Shown here piece after piece: positions 6,388-14,408 of a stretch of 38,600 nt of DNA. Location: contig CAQFKO010000004.1 of NCBI GenBank assembly GCA_948787875.1, positions 1 through 38,600 of the forward strand. The letters run 5' to 3'. The notes under the pieces were generated by a model. It saw only the letters and a list, made by a program, of their open reading frames with translations. It ran no database searches and was not told where the DNA came from. The stretch's first letter is position 1; the number at the start of each line of letters is the position of its first letter. The translations under genes were made by a program, and so were the position numbers. The DNA comes from an uncultured Eubacteriales bacterium (GTDB lineage: Bacteria; Bacillota; Clostridia; Christensenellales; UBA1242).

Positions 6388-7539
6388 ATGCCAATAATCA
6401 AAAAATTTTTAAAAGAAGGATTAGCAAAAATAAAAGACGAAAAAACTGAGGCTTATGTTTTTTATAACGAAAACAATGAAAAGCTATCATTTTGCCCACC
6501 ACTAATCGATGCCACCGACTTTTTTCATGGCTATTCAAGAGGAATAACAAAACATGGAGAAAATCATATTTTGCTCTCTCATATGAGAGGACTTGAAGGC
6601 AACAAAGAAGTGATAGATTCTATTGAAAACCTTGCAAACGCCATATACCAAAATCCGCTCGACTTACTATCGGTTCAACAAACAATAACACTAATGGACA
6701 GCAATGTTTTTAACTTTTTGTTAGACATTGTAAGATACAGATTTTTGGAACAAATAAAATCAAAAGTAGAAAACAAACAACAAAAAGAAACTTCCGAATT
6801 TTCTGTAATGGACAACAAAGGTTGGGCACGAAAAATTACGATTTCCGATTTCTCAAACGCTGTAGAAGCAAACTTTAAAGAAATGGAAAACAACCAAATG
6901 CTTGACTATAACGGTTTAATGCATTATTCGGTTCCTGCAACAAACTTAAAGTTTAAAGATTTTAATTTGCCAACCGCAATAGACTTTGCTCTCGGCAAAT
7001 ATTATATTGATATTTTTGAATATCAAACCATGAACGATATTGCCCAAAATTATAACGGTTTTTATTATGATGTAAAGAATAATAATATTAACGACCACTT
7101 GAATGTTTCGGGCGAAATAAACAAAAAAGGACTGTATCAAATAAAGAAATTTTCAAAACTTATCAGTCAAACTTCCGAAGATATAAATAATTATATTTCC
7201 ACAATCAGCGATATTCGTGACCAAGTTGTAACAATTCACAACAACACTATTCACAATAAAACCGTATTTTCAAACACCACAAACTTTGCAAATCCAAATA
7301 TCGACGAACCTTTAAATCAATTCTTTATTGCAAAATTCAATGAATTGTTCACAAGAACAAACTCAATTATTAACAAAAATCCAAAAAATTCAATGACTCT
7401 TTCAAAATATATTTCAAGTTTAAAAGGACTTTTAAACGAAAACAAAGAAAAAGAAGCAACCCTTAACAATGTAATAGATGCCTTTATTGACCTAGACGAA
7501 CCAACAAGCGGAGAGGGCTATCATTCAAAACAATTTTAA
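6388..7539 (+). CDS. Uncharacterised 383-residue protein
   Basis: I do not recognise this family. It has no signal peptide or membrane segment and is predicted soluble. The N-terminal 70 residues are mixed alpha/beta (YVFYNENNEKLSF, then DATDFFHGYSRGITKHGEN with several His residues), the middle is helical, and residues 250-300 and 330-375 look like long helices that could form coiled coils. It is rich in Asn, with runs such as VKNNNINDHLN and IHNNTIHNKT. No catalytic motif is evident. The ATG has AAGGAG eight bases upstream, inside the end of the preceding 42-residue ORF, and the two genes are closed by a strong terminator, so they form a separate unit whose function is unknown. Confidence 0.75.
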   Translation: MPIIKKFLKEGLAKIKDEKTEAYVFYNENNEKLSFCPPLIDATDFFHGYSRGITKHGENHILLSHMRGLEGNKEVIDSIENLANAIYQNPLDLLSVQQTITLMDSNVFNFLLDIVRYRFLEQIKSKVENKQQKETSEFSVMDNKGWARKITISDFSNAVEANFKEMENNQMLDYNGLMHYSVPATNLKFKDFNLPTAIDFALGKYYIDIFEYQTMNDIAQNYNGFYYDVKNNNINDHLNVSGEINKKGLYQIKKFSKLISQTSEDINNYISTISDIRDQVVTIHNNTIHNKTVFSNTTNFANPNIDEPLNQFFIAKFNELFTRTNSIINKNPKNSMTLSKYISSLKGLLNENKEKEATLNNVIDAFIDLDEPTSGEGYHSKQF

Positions 7540-7545
7540 ATAAAA

Positions 7546-7576
7546 AAACACTGCAAATTTTGCAGTGTTTTTGTTT
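7546..7576. terminator. Bidirectional intrinsic terminator
   Basis: A ten-base-pair perfect stem (7546-7555 with 7561-7570) with a five-base loop, followed by T's on the right and preceded by an A-run on the left. It can end the plus-strand unit at 7539 and the long minus-strand operon whose last gene stops at 7602. Confidence 0.85.
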
Positions 7577-7601
7577 TTGATTTTTTATTTAATATAAAAT
7601 T

Positions 7602-8195
7602 TTAAGGTTTTTTGTTTACTCTTTTTGTAACTTTTGAAATATCGATTTTTTCTGGCACTCCCCTTTTAACCAAAAATGCACTGTCGGATATTTCCATCAT
7701 TGGCAAATCGCTAAGCGAATCTGAATAAAAAGCTTCCAATTTTATTTTTCCAAAGCGTTTTTCAAACAGAACTCTTTTTTCTTCCGCATAACAATTTCTT
7801 CCCAAAATTTTACCTGTTTTTGTATCAAAATTTGTGGCAATATAGTTTGTTATTCTAAGCATTTCCATAACCGGCTTAATCAAAAATTCAAGAGAAGCCG
7901 AAATAATAACATCATCGTCTTTTTTTTGAAGAGTATACCACTGCTCTATTTTGTTTGCGTGCCTAGCCCAAAATTTATCAACAATTCGGTCAATGTTTTT
8001 ATGCCAAGTAATAAAGAAAAACAAACATTCTTTTGTTCTTTTTTGCCCCAAAATTCTTAATCCATAAAGCAAAATAATTATCGCAAACCAAGGCGAAAAC
8101 ACAAGCAAATAAGGGCGAGAAAAAATCATATACACAAAAAATTGTGTAGAGCTGTCATGCTTGTAAATGGTTTTATCAAAATCATAGCCTACCAT
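7602..8195 (-). CDS. HAD-IB family phosphatase
   Basis: About 197 residues from the ATG at 8195. HAD motifs are all present: VGYDFDKTIYKHDSS (motif I, nucleophile Asp and acid-base Asp) at the N-terminus, VIISASLEF (motif II), a Lys near CYAEEKR (motif III) and FYSDSLSDLPM (motif IV). A hydrophobic stretch at about residues 22-48 is usual for this subgroup and forms the cap helices or a membrane contact. The SerB-like HAD-IB group hydrolyses small phosphomonoesters, and some act near membranes; the substrate is not predictable. A TTG one codon earlier is possible, but the ATG overlaps the upstream stop (TGATG) and is served by GGAGG nine bases before it. It is the last gene of the operon. Confidence 0.85.
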   Translation of the reverse strand: MVGYDFDKTIYKHDSSTQFFVYMIFSRPYLLVFSPWFAIIILLYGLRILGQKRTKECLFFFITWHKNIDRIVDKFWARHANKIEQWYTLQKKDDDVIISASLEFLIKPVMEMLRITNYIATNFDTKTGKILGRNCYAEEKRVLFEKRFGKIKLEAFYSDSLSDLPMMEISDSAFLVKRGVPEKIDISKVTKRVNKKP

Positions 8196-8851
8196 CAAAT
8201 TTTTCCTCCGTCATTTTTTGTGTCAATCAAATGCCTAACGAGATTTTCGGTTTCTTCAACGCTTGTTATGTGTTCAAATTTTATTCCCAACTTTTTTGCC
8301 GGCAAAATATCTGCAACTTGACTGTCGCCAATCATTAAAACCTCATTAACATCGGCATTATTGTCTAAAACTATTTTTTGCATACAAGGAAATTTAGAAA
8401 TATCTTCGGTTAAAAACGGATTTATTATAACCTCTTTAAATACATTTCTGTTTATACCGAAAAAATTCAAATAATAATCAACATAAATCTTTGGGCTGTC
8501 GCTGATAATATAAAGAACATAATGTTTTGCAAGTTCATTTAACAAATCATAATTCATTTTTCTTAGACCATCACTTACCATATCATACACAGATTCATGT
8601 TCAAGCAAATCCCTAAAAACTTTTGGTTCAAACCCGTTTTCTTCCATAAATGCTATAACTTTTTTATAAAAGTCAGAAATTTCAGGATACTTTTTGCTAA
8701 GAGTTTTTTCGGCATCGGCAGTGTTTTCAAATAAACCAAGCCTTACAAGCGGTTTACAAAAATGAGCATTGGCATTATCCCAATTTCCGCCACTGTAAAG
8801 CGTTTCGTCAAAATCAAAAATAACAATTTTAATTTTATCAAAATCCTGCAT
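8195..8851 (-). CDS. HAD-IA family hydrolase
   Basis: A 218-residue haloacid-dehalogenase-fold hydrolase: IVIFDFDETLYSGG (motif I, with both Asp), YIISDSPKIY (motif II), a Lys near residue 147 (motif III region) and LMIGDSQVADILPAKKLGI (motif IV). The helical insert between motif I and II, about residues 20-90, is a type C1 cap. The protein should be a soluble phosphatase of unknown substrate. AGGAGG precedes its ATG. It overlaps the next HAD gene by one base, so two distinct HAD phosphatases are co-translated at the end of the operon, which hints at sequential or alternative dephosphorylation steps (inference). Confidence 0.85.
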   Translation of the reverse strand: MQDFDKIKIVIFDFDETLYSGGNWDNANAHFCKPLVRLGLFENTADAEKTLSKKYPEISDFYKKVIAFMEENGFEPKVFRDLLEHESVYDMVSDGLRKMNYDLLNELAKHYVLYIISDSPKIYVDYYLNFFGINRNVFKEVIINPFLTEDISKFPCMQKIVLDNNADVNEVLMIGDSQVADILPAKKLGIKFEHITSVEETENLVRHLIDTKNDGGKI

Positions 8852-8861
8852 TTTTATCCTC

Positions 8862-9128
8862 CTATTTTTCTTTGGAATGAATGATATAAAATTTTCTTAC
8901 AATTTGCCAAACAACAATCAAAATAAGCATCAGTCCATTCAAAACAATCATTGCAATGTTAAGCCCCAAAAACACTCCTGACAAACTTGCGGAATTTTTT
9001 GAAACCAAAATCAGTTCAACGCAATCAAAAACAAAAAGTGCTATGTCTGCAAAAAATATTATAACACAGCAAATAAAAGTAGCCAATAAAATTTTGCTGG
9101 ATTTTATTTTATATATCAGTTCTTTCAT
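8862..9128 (-). CDS. Small membrane protein with two transmembrane helices
   Basis: An 88-residue protein with two hydrophobic helices (about 13-35 and 52-77), positively charged ends (KELIYKIKSSK at the N-terminus and a Lys-rich C-terminus) and a short polar loop. Both termini are predicted cytoplasmic. No family is recognised. Its ATG overlaps the stop of the 654-residue membrane protein (TAATG) and has GGAGG seven bases upstream, so it is likely made together with that protein and could be its partner. The first HAD gene begins ten bases downstream. Confidence 0.7.
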   Translation of the reverse strand: MKELIYKIKSSKILLATFICCVIIFFADIALFVFDCVELILVSKNSASLSGVFLGLNIAMIVLNGLMLILIVVWQIVRKFYIIHSKEK

Positions 9129-11092
9129 TAATCTGCCTCCAAACCAAGTTCGTTTTCGCTCTTTACACCTTCACAACCACATTCGATATCTTCAAGAGAA
9201 TTCCAAATTCCGCCAAAGTTGCTAAATTGCCAAACCGAACAAGAAAATGTGCTGTTTTTAACATATTTGTTGTTGCTTAAATATAATAATGCATCAAACT
9301 TATTTCCGCTTATCGAAAAATCCCAAATAATTATTGCAACCGCAGCGCTTTTTGAAATTGACTGTGGATCAAAAATTTTGTTATCAAAATTAACATTTGT
9401 GCGACAGCCCGAAATTTTTCCGTAAAGATTATAAGTGCATATTCCCGCAGAAAAAGAGTTTTTCATTGTGGAGGTGGAAATAATTCCAAAATAATCAACA
9501 CAATCCAAAATGCTTGTATTAATACACACCGCACCCGAAGCATAAACATCTCCGTTATCAGAGGTGGCAAAAATATTACATTTGGCTTCGCAGTCAAAAA
9601 CTATTCCCTCTTTGTTATTGTTGGTTGTAAGATTTCTACAAACTATTCCCGCAAGATAAATTCTAATAAGCTTTGACTCTCCCAAAATATTACCACTGTT
9701 TTTGCATGAGTTTACTTCGCCCACATTGTCAACAACAATTCCCGAACAATAAACATGAAATTCTTCTTTGTCGCTAAGTTCTTCTTCTAAGGTCGAAGTG
9801 GCAGAAATCTCTGCTGTGTTATTGCAACCTTCAACCAAACCTTCGTTGGTAATGGCAATGCCCGCACAATTTGGAAGCCACTTTAAACTTGAAGTTTGAA
9901 CAAGTTTTGCATTGTTGGTTGAATCCGTTATTTTCCCTATATTAATTGCAACTAGCCCTGCAAGGTCAACGGTGTCTGAAACAAAACTTTCCGCATTGTT
10001 TTTGCACGAACTGATTGTTCCAAAATTTTCTCCCACGATGCCAGACAAATAGGCATTTTTGCCTGAGGCATTGTTCGCTTCCACAAAAACATCTGAATTG
10101 CAATCTACAATATTTCCGTTATTAATTGTGGCAAAAATCGAAATATATGCATTTGAAGTTGCCTCAGTGTTTTCCAACTTGCAATCGATAATTAGTTTTC
10201 CGCTAGCCGTGCAATTATAAATATTTCCCGTAACCTCACTTGCAAAAACAGAGTAGCTGCCGTTTATCAAAAGTTCTTCGTCAAAAATTTCAATATTCAA
10301 ATTTTGTATTGTTCCCGACAACTTTTTAACCAGACCTTCACCAAGTTTATCTGATGCAAAAATTTTATAACCGTTTCCGTCAAGCACACCACTGAAATTT
10401 TTTGCGGAATAATCGCTTGAAATTTTTATGTCCGTGTCAAGTTTATAAACAAGTGAGCCACCGTCAAGTGCTTTCAAAAATTCTTCTTCCGTTCTTAAAA
10501 CAATTGGGCATTTTGTTGTTCCCAATCCGCTTGAAAAATTTATGCCCAAAATAACAGAGCTCGTCAAACTTAAAAATATTGCCAAAACCGTTGCCACAAT
10601 AATTGCAGACAATTTTTGCCAACGCATAAGTCGTCCGCACTTGATTTCAAGTTTTGCCGTAGAAATATTAATATCTGTATTTTTATTTAAAATGTAAATT
10701 TTTTTAATATTTTGAACAACTTTATCAGTTTTGTATAATTTTTTATAATTAGTCGCAAGGTGATTTCTGTCGTCTAAAATTGCAAGCATTTCTGCCGGCT
10801 GAACAATGGTTTCTCCATCACAATAAAGTCTTAAAGCTTTTTTTGCGTATTTTTTGAAGGTTTTATAAATAACAAAAACCTCGTCAAACGCCTGATAGTT
10901 GCCCACTCCAAGCATTGCAATTTCAAACTTAGTCAAAATCTTATAGCTTTTGAACAAATAACAAACCGAAAGCAAAGGAAAACGACCGAACCTGATTTTC
11001 AGGTCGGAATTTGATGTAACAAGCCTTGAAAATTCACTTTCATTATCGCTCATTACCGCTTGCAAAATTTTGGTTGCTATCAAATTTTCCAT
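9128..11092 (-). CDS. Membrane-anchored protein with GLUG-like beta-helix repeats
   Basis: A 654-residue protein of three parts. Residues 1-160 are predicted cytoplasmic, mostly helical and Lys-rich, with no family recognised. Residues about 161-183 are a single membrane helix (KLSAIIVATVLAIFLSL). The remainder is predicted outside and consists of roughly 20-30-residue units such as SGTIQNLNIEIF, GNIYNCTASGKLI, GTISSCKNNAES and GEVNSCKNSGNILG, the G-x-I-x-x-C-x-N pattern of GLUG-type right-handed beta-helix repeats. A type II membrane protein of this kind may link a surface domain to an internal one. The start at 11092 is preferred because GAGGG lies just before it and an inverted repeat lies upstream; an ATG 15 codons earlier (11137) would make that repeat coding. 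It follows the coiled-coil gene after 80 bases. Confidence 0.7.
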   Translation of the reverse strand: MENLIATKILQAVMSDNESEFSRLVTSNSDLKIRFGRFPLLSVCYLFKSYKILTKFEIAMLGVGNYQAFDEVFVIYKTFKKYAKKALRLYCDGETIVQPAEMLAILDDRNHLATNYKKLYKTDKVVQNIKKIYILNKNTDINISTAKLEIKCGRLMRWQKLSAIIVATVLAIFLSLTSSVILGINFSSGLGTTKCPIVLRTEEEFLKALDGGSLVYKLDTDIKISSDYSAKNFSGVLDGNGYKIFASDKLGEGLVKKLSGTIQNLNIEIFDEELLINGSYSVFASEVTGNIYNCTASGKLIIDCKLENTEATSNAYISIFATINNGNIVDCNSDVFVEANNASGKNAYLSGIVGENFGTISSCKNNAESFVSDTVDLAGLVAINIGKITDSTNNAKLVQTSSLKWLPNCAGIAITNEGLVEGCNNTAEISATSTLEEELSDKEEFHVYCSGIVVDNVGEVNSCKNSGNILGESKLIRIYLAGIVCRNLTTNNNKEGIVFDCEAKCNIFATSDNGDVYASGAVCINTSILDCVDYFGIISTSTMKNSFSAGICTYNLYGKISGCRTNVNFDNKIFDPQSISKSAAVAIIIWDFSISGNKFDALLYLSNNKYVKNSTFSCSVWQFSNFGGIWNSLEDIECGCEGVKSENELGLEAD

Positions 11093-11114
11093 TTTCCCTC
11101 TGATTTTATTTTTT

Positions 11115-11136
11115 TGCAAAATAACAATATTTTGCA
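11115..11136. repeat. Inverted repeat between the coiled-coil and membrane-protein genes
   Basis: TGCAAAATA (11115-11123) and TATTTTGCA (11128-11136) are perfect nine-base arms around ACAA. On the minus strand it is followed by A's rather than T's, so it does not look like a terminator for the operon. It may be an operator or an RNA hairpin that separates expression of the two halves of the operon. Confidence 0.5.
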
Positions 11137-11172
11137 TATTTTAATATAATTATTTTATATTTTTTGCGATTT

Positions 11173-11886
11173 TTATTTTTTTATCTTTACGCCACGCTCA
11201 ATTGCCCAACGGTCTAAAATATCAAAAATATAAACCTCGTTAACATCTTGTTTTTCAACAATCTTTTTAAGCAGTTCATTTGAAGTCGAAAAGGTTTGAA
11301 CCAAACTGTCAACGCTCTTTTTTTCTTCTTGCAAATATTTTGCAACGCTGTCATTTCCATCTTTAATGTTTTCAATGGTCTTTGAACTTTCGATAATCTT
11401 TCCCGCAACTTCTTTGTTTATAAACTCGCCCACTGATTGAAGATTGGCATTATAAGACTCCAAACTTTTTTCCAAAGCTTTAAGGTCATAACTTTTTCGC
11501 TTGTCTTCAAGCACATTATCAAGCTTTTCAATTTGCTCGTTTGCCCTTTCTTCAAGCGAATTTATAGCAGTAATTCTGCCTTCTATTCCCTCAAAAGTTT
11601 CTGTTAAATGGTCAAGCTTTTCGGTATACATATTTGTGCTTACCAAGAATTGATCCACCTTTTTTGTAAGCGCCTCAGATTTTTCCGCTTGGCTGGCAAG
11701 AAGTTTGTATATTTCAGAAAGTTTTTCTTTTGCATCGCCCGAAAAAGCCGCATCTAACTTTTTTACATCTAAGCTAAGCGCCGAATATGTATTCAAAAAA
11801 TCGTGCAAGTCGTTTTGTATTGGCACAAGCATTTCTCTGTATCCAACAAACGCATCAATAAGTCCGTTGATTTCATTATTATCCAT
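11173..11886 (-). CDS. Coiled-coil protein partnered with an SF1 helicase
   Basis: A 237-residue soluble protein that is nearly all predicted helix, with heptad-rich stretches from about residues 45 to 210 (for example KKLDAAFSGDAKEKLSEIYK and EERANEQIEKLDNVLEDKRK). A short C-terminal tail, EVYIFDILDRWAIERGVKIKK, departs from the heptads and could be a binding motif. No catalytic motif is present. Its start codon overlaps the stop of the helicase gene by one base (TAATG) with AAGGAG upstream, so equimolar, coupled synthesis is likely. I do not recognise the family; a structural or adaptor partner for the helicase is inferred from the coupling. Confidence 0.7.
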   Translation of the reverse strand: MDNNEINGLIDAFVGYREMLVPIQNDLHDFLNTYSALSLDVKKLDAAFSGDAKEKLSEIYKLLASQAEKSEALTKKVDQFLVSTNMYTEKLDHLTETFEGIEGRITAINSLEERANEQIEKLDNVLEDKRKSYDLKALEKSLESYNANLQSVGEFINKEVAGKIIESSKTIENIKDGNDSVAKYLQEEKKSVDSLVQTFSTSNELLKKIVEKQDVNEVYIFDILDRWAIERGVKIKK

Positions 11887-14408
11887 TATTTTTTCTCCTT
11901 AAATTTTTGAAGCTCTTCTTTTATAAATTTATGTTTTTCTTGCACAGCCTTCAAGTCTTGTTTAACAATATCGACAATAAGGCTTTGAGCATCTTTGTTG
12001 CCCTCAAAGTCCGCAAAAAATTTGACTACATCAATATCAAGGCTTTGCATATTTTTGTTTTCAAGATTATCAAGAAAATCTATAAGCGCCTTATCGCCCG
12101 AAATTTCAAATTGAAGTTTTGCCTCTTGAACAAGCCCAGCTTTCCAAAGCTTTATGCCCGCCTCTCTGTTTTTGCCTTTAAAAACAAATTCTTCAAAGGC
12201 GTCAATCTTTGCCATTGCCTTTATACTTGCAGTGGCGTCGTCAAATTTTTCGGCATAAAACCTTGCGTTATCAAATTGCCCCAGCTTTATAAACTCATCA
12301 ATACGCCTCAAAATTTCTGCGTCGTCAATTTCAATTTTTCCGATAATTTTTGTGAATCTTTCAAACGCATCAATGCCACTTAGCTTTTCAAAGTTTTCTT
12401 CAAAAAATTTGCTGAATATTTTTGTATCCGTTTCTTCAAACACAAATATATTGTGCTTTGCCCTAGACAGCCCAACATAAAACAAGTTAAAATAATATCT
12501 GTAAACCGAGTTTTCATCGGCTTGTTTGTGATTGATTTTAATTCTTTCAATCTCGTTCCATTTATCTTTGTTGTCCGATAAAATATTAACCATCAAAACG
12601 GTGTCGCGTTCTAAGCCTTTTATTTCGGAAACCGTCAAAACCTCTTGCCTTGGAAAAGCGTTTCTTAAAACCTGCTTACCTTTTTCGTCAGAGGCTATTA
12701 TTGTGAAGTTTTCAAACTTTTCGTTTTTAAGTTTGTTCAAAAATTCTTTTCCGTTTGTAAAAATAACACTTGATTGAGCGGTTTGGTCAATACTTTTTGC
12801 GTTTAAAACAAAGCTGTGAGTGCCAAACTCTTTTGTGTTTATTTCACTGAGTTTGTCAAGAAGCTCGGCAATTTTTTTGTTGTTTCTGTAATTGTGTTCA
12901 AGTTCGCAAACATCGGTAATGTCTTCTTTGTACATCAAACTTTTTAAAAACGAAAAGTTAAAGTATGACGGATTGATCATTTGCAGAGCATCACCCACGC
13001 AAAGCATTTTAAGCGAAATTCTTTCAAACAATTTTAAATTGATTTGAGTAAAGTCTTGCACCTCGTCTAAAATAGAAAGCGAATATTTTGGAAGTTTATT
13101 TAAGTTTAAAAGCAACTTTCTTGATAAAGTGTTGTTATCTTCTAACTCACATCCCGCTTTAAATCTTTGATATTCTTTTGCCAAACTGTAAATAATTTCA
13201 CACTCGTTTGAAGCAAAACTGCCCTCTCTTTTTTGAGTGTAATCTTTTAAACTTAAAGTCGCATCTTCTTTTGTTAAGAATTTATCGCTTAAACTAAGAG
13301 AATCTGAATTATTTAATTCAGTTTCGTCGGGGGTCAGATTTCCGCAAATCATTCCGTAAATTTCTTTATAAACAATTTGAGCGGAAATATTTTTAAGCCT
13401 TGAAAGTTTTCCGGTCAGTTGGTGATTGTTTGTTTGCTTTAAAAATTTATTTGTAAAAGTTTTTTCGTCCGCCATTTCCGCAGTCTTGCCAAAAACCTTT
13501 GCATAAATATCTTCAATCAAATAATAGTCAACATGGGTTTCCAAAAACTCTACAACTTTTTTAAGTTTATTTAAAATATTTTCCTCAGTTGATTCTTCAA
13601 AATAAAGCCCAAGCCTGTTTTCAATTGCCTTTTTTCGATTTTTATCAAGAAACACAAGTCTATTTTGACCATAATCTTCAATAAACTCTTTTATACTATT
13701 TTTAAAAAGTTCGAGTTTGTTTTTTGTGTCAATCAAAAGCCCTCTTGAAAATGTGGTATATAAAACCTTGCCCGAATAATTTCTGCTTGCCGCAAAAATA
13801 ATTTTGCTTATACAAATATTTGTTTTTCCACTGCCCGCAACGCCTTGAACCATCATATTTTTGTTTTCGGTTAAAACCAATTCTTGTTGGCTTTTTGAAA
13901 GCAAAGGCAAACTTGCCAAAACAGAACTGTTTAAATGATACAACTTTTTAAAGTTATCAAGTTCAACGGTTTTATCGACTTTGGTTACCACCACGCTGAA
14001 AATTTTTGTGCGCTTCATAAAATTAACAACGCATTGGTCATTTGTTCTTAACCCCTCATGATGCGAAACATCTTCAAAAAATATAATGTCTTTTGGAAAA
14101 ACAGAGCTGTTTGTTTGCTTTGAAATGCTTGCACCTACTGCAAACAAAAATGCAAATCGTTTGTCCAGCGTTTCAACCTTAAAAAATGTATTGCCGTTTT
14201 CACTTTTAAAATCATTATTTTTAACTTGACTAATCAGCTCTTCCACAATGGTTTGAAGTTCTTCCGCAATTTCCAGCACAAATTTGTCTATGTCTGCAAT
14301 TTTCTTTGTATCAAAAAAGAATCTTTCAGTCTTAAAAAACTTTGTTTCACTTGAAAGATAACTCTTTGTTCCATTTACGGATAACACAATCTCTTTGCTA
14401 ATTTCCAT
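11886..14408 (-). CDS. UvrD/Rep-like superfamily 1 helicase of unknown role
   Basis: An 840-residue protein with a complete SF1 motor: Q-motif region LLSKSQQELVL, Walker A GVAGSGKT (189-196), Ia VLYTTFSRGLL, DEVQD (motif II, near residue 448), CVGDALQMINP (III), EHNYRNNKKIAEL (IV), SEIKGLERDTVLMV (V) and YVGLSRAKHNIFVFEE (VI, near 640). The first 160 residues and the last 180 are not part of the motor; the N-terminal region has no recognised domain, and the C-terminal region is helical and TPR-like (units such as IDEFIKLGQFDNARFYAEKF). It lacks the AddA/RecB nuclease block. It is therefore an intact ATP-driven DNA or RNA translocase with unusual end domains. It abuts the RF1-like gene upstream and overlaps the coiled-coil gene downstream. 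Confidence 0.85.
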   Translation of the reverse strand: MEISKEIVLSVNGTKSYLSSETKFFKTERFFFDTKKIADIDKFVLEIAEELQTIVEELISQVKNNDFKSENGNTFFKVETLDKRFAFLFAVGASISKQTNSSVFPKDIIFFEDVSHHEGLRTNDQCVVNFMKRTKIFSVVVTKVDKTVELDNFKKLYHLNSSVLASLPLLSKSQQELVLTENKNMMVQGVAGSGKTNICISKIIFAASRNYSGKVLYTTFSRGLLIDTKNKLELFKNSIKEFIEDYGQNRLVFLDKNRKKAIENRLGLYFEESTEENILNKLKKVVEFLETHVDYYLIEDIYAKVFGKTAEMADEKTFTNKFLKQTNNHQLTGKLSRLKNISAQIVYKEIYGMICGNLTPDETELNNSDSLSLSDKFLTKEDATLSLKDYTQKREGSFASNECEIIYSLAKEYQRFKAGCELEDNNTLSRKLLLNLNKLPKYSLSILDEVQDFTQINLKLFERISLKMLCVGDALQMINPSYFNFSFLKSLMYKEDITDVCELEHNYRNNKKIAELLDKLSEINTKEFGTHSFVLNAKSIDQTAQSSVIFTNGKEFLNKLKNEKFENFTIIASDEKGKQVLRNAFPRQEVLTVSEIKGLERDTVLMVNILSDNKDKWNEIERIKINHKQADENSVYRYYFNLFYVGLSRAKHNIFVFEETDTKIFSKFFEENFEKLSGIDAFERFTKIIGKIEIDDAEILRRIDEFIKLGQFDNARFYAEKFDDATASIKAMAKIDAFEEFVFKGKNREAGIKLWKAGLVQEAKLQFEISGDKALIDFLDNLENKNMQSLDIDVVKFFADFEGNKDAQSLIVDIVKQDLKAVQEKHKFIKEELQKFKEKK

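Noticed and set aside
11115..11136. Inverted repeat considered as a terminator for the coiled-coil gene
   Set aside because: On the relevant (minus) strand it is followed by A's, not T's, so it lacks the U-tract needed; listed as a repeat only.
11092..11137. Upstream ATG adding 15 residues to the membrane repeat protein
   Set aside because: The extra residues would be encoded by the inverted repeat, and a GAGGG sequence sits directly before the later ATG.
11907..12383. 158-codon open frame on the plus strand
   Set aside because: It lies wholly antisense to the SF1 helicase, whose motifs are intact in the other strand; composition (Phe/Lys/Cys-rich) is that of an antisense shadow, and no ribosome binding site or promoter serves it.
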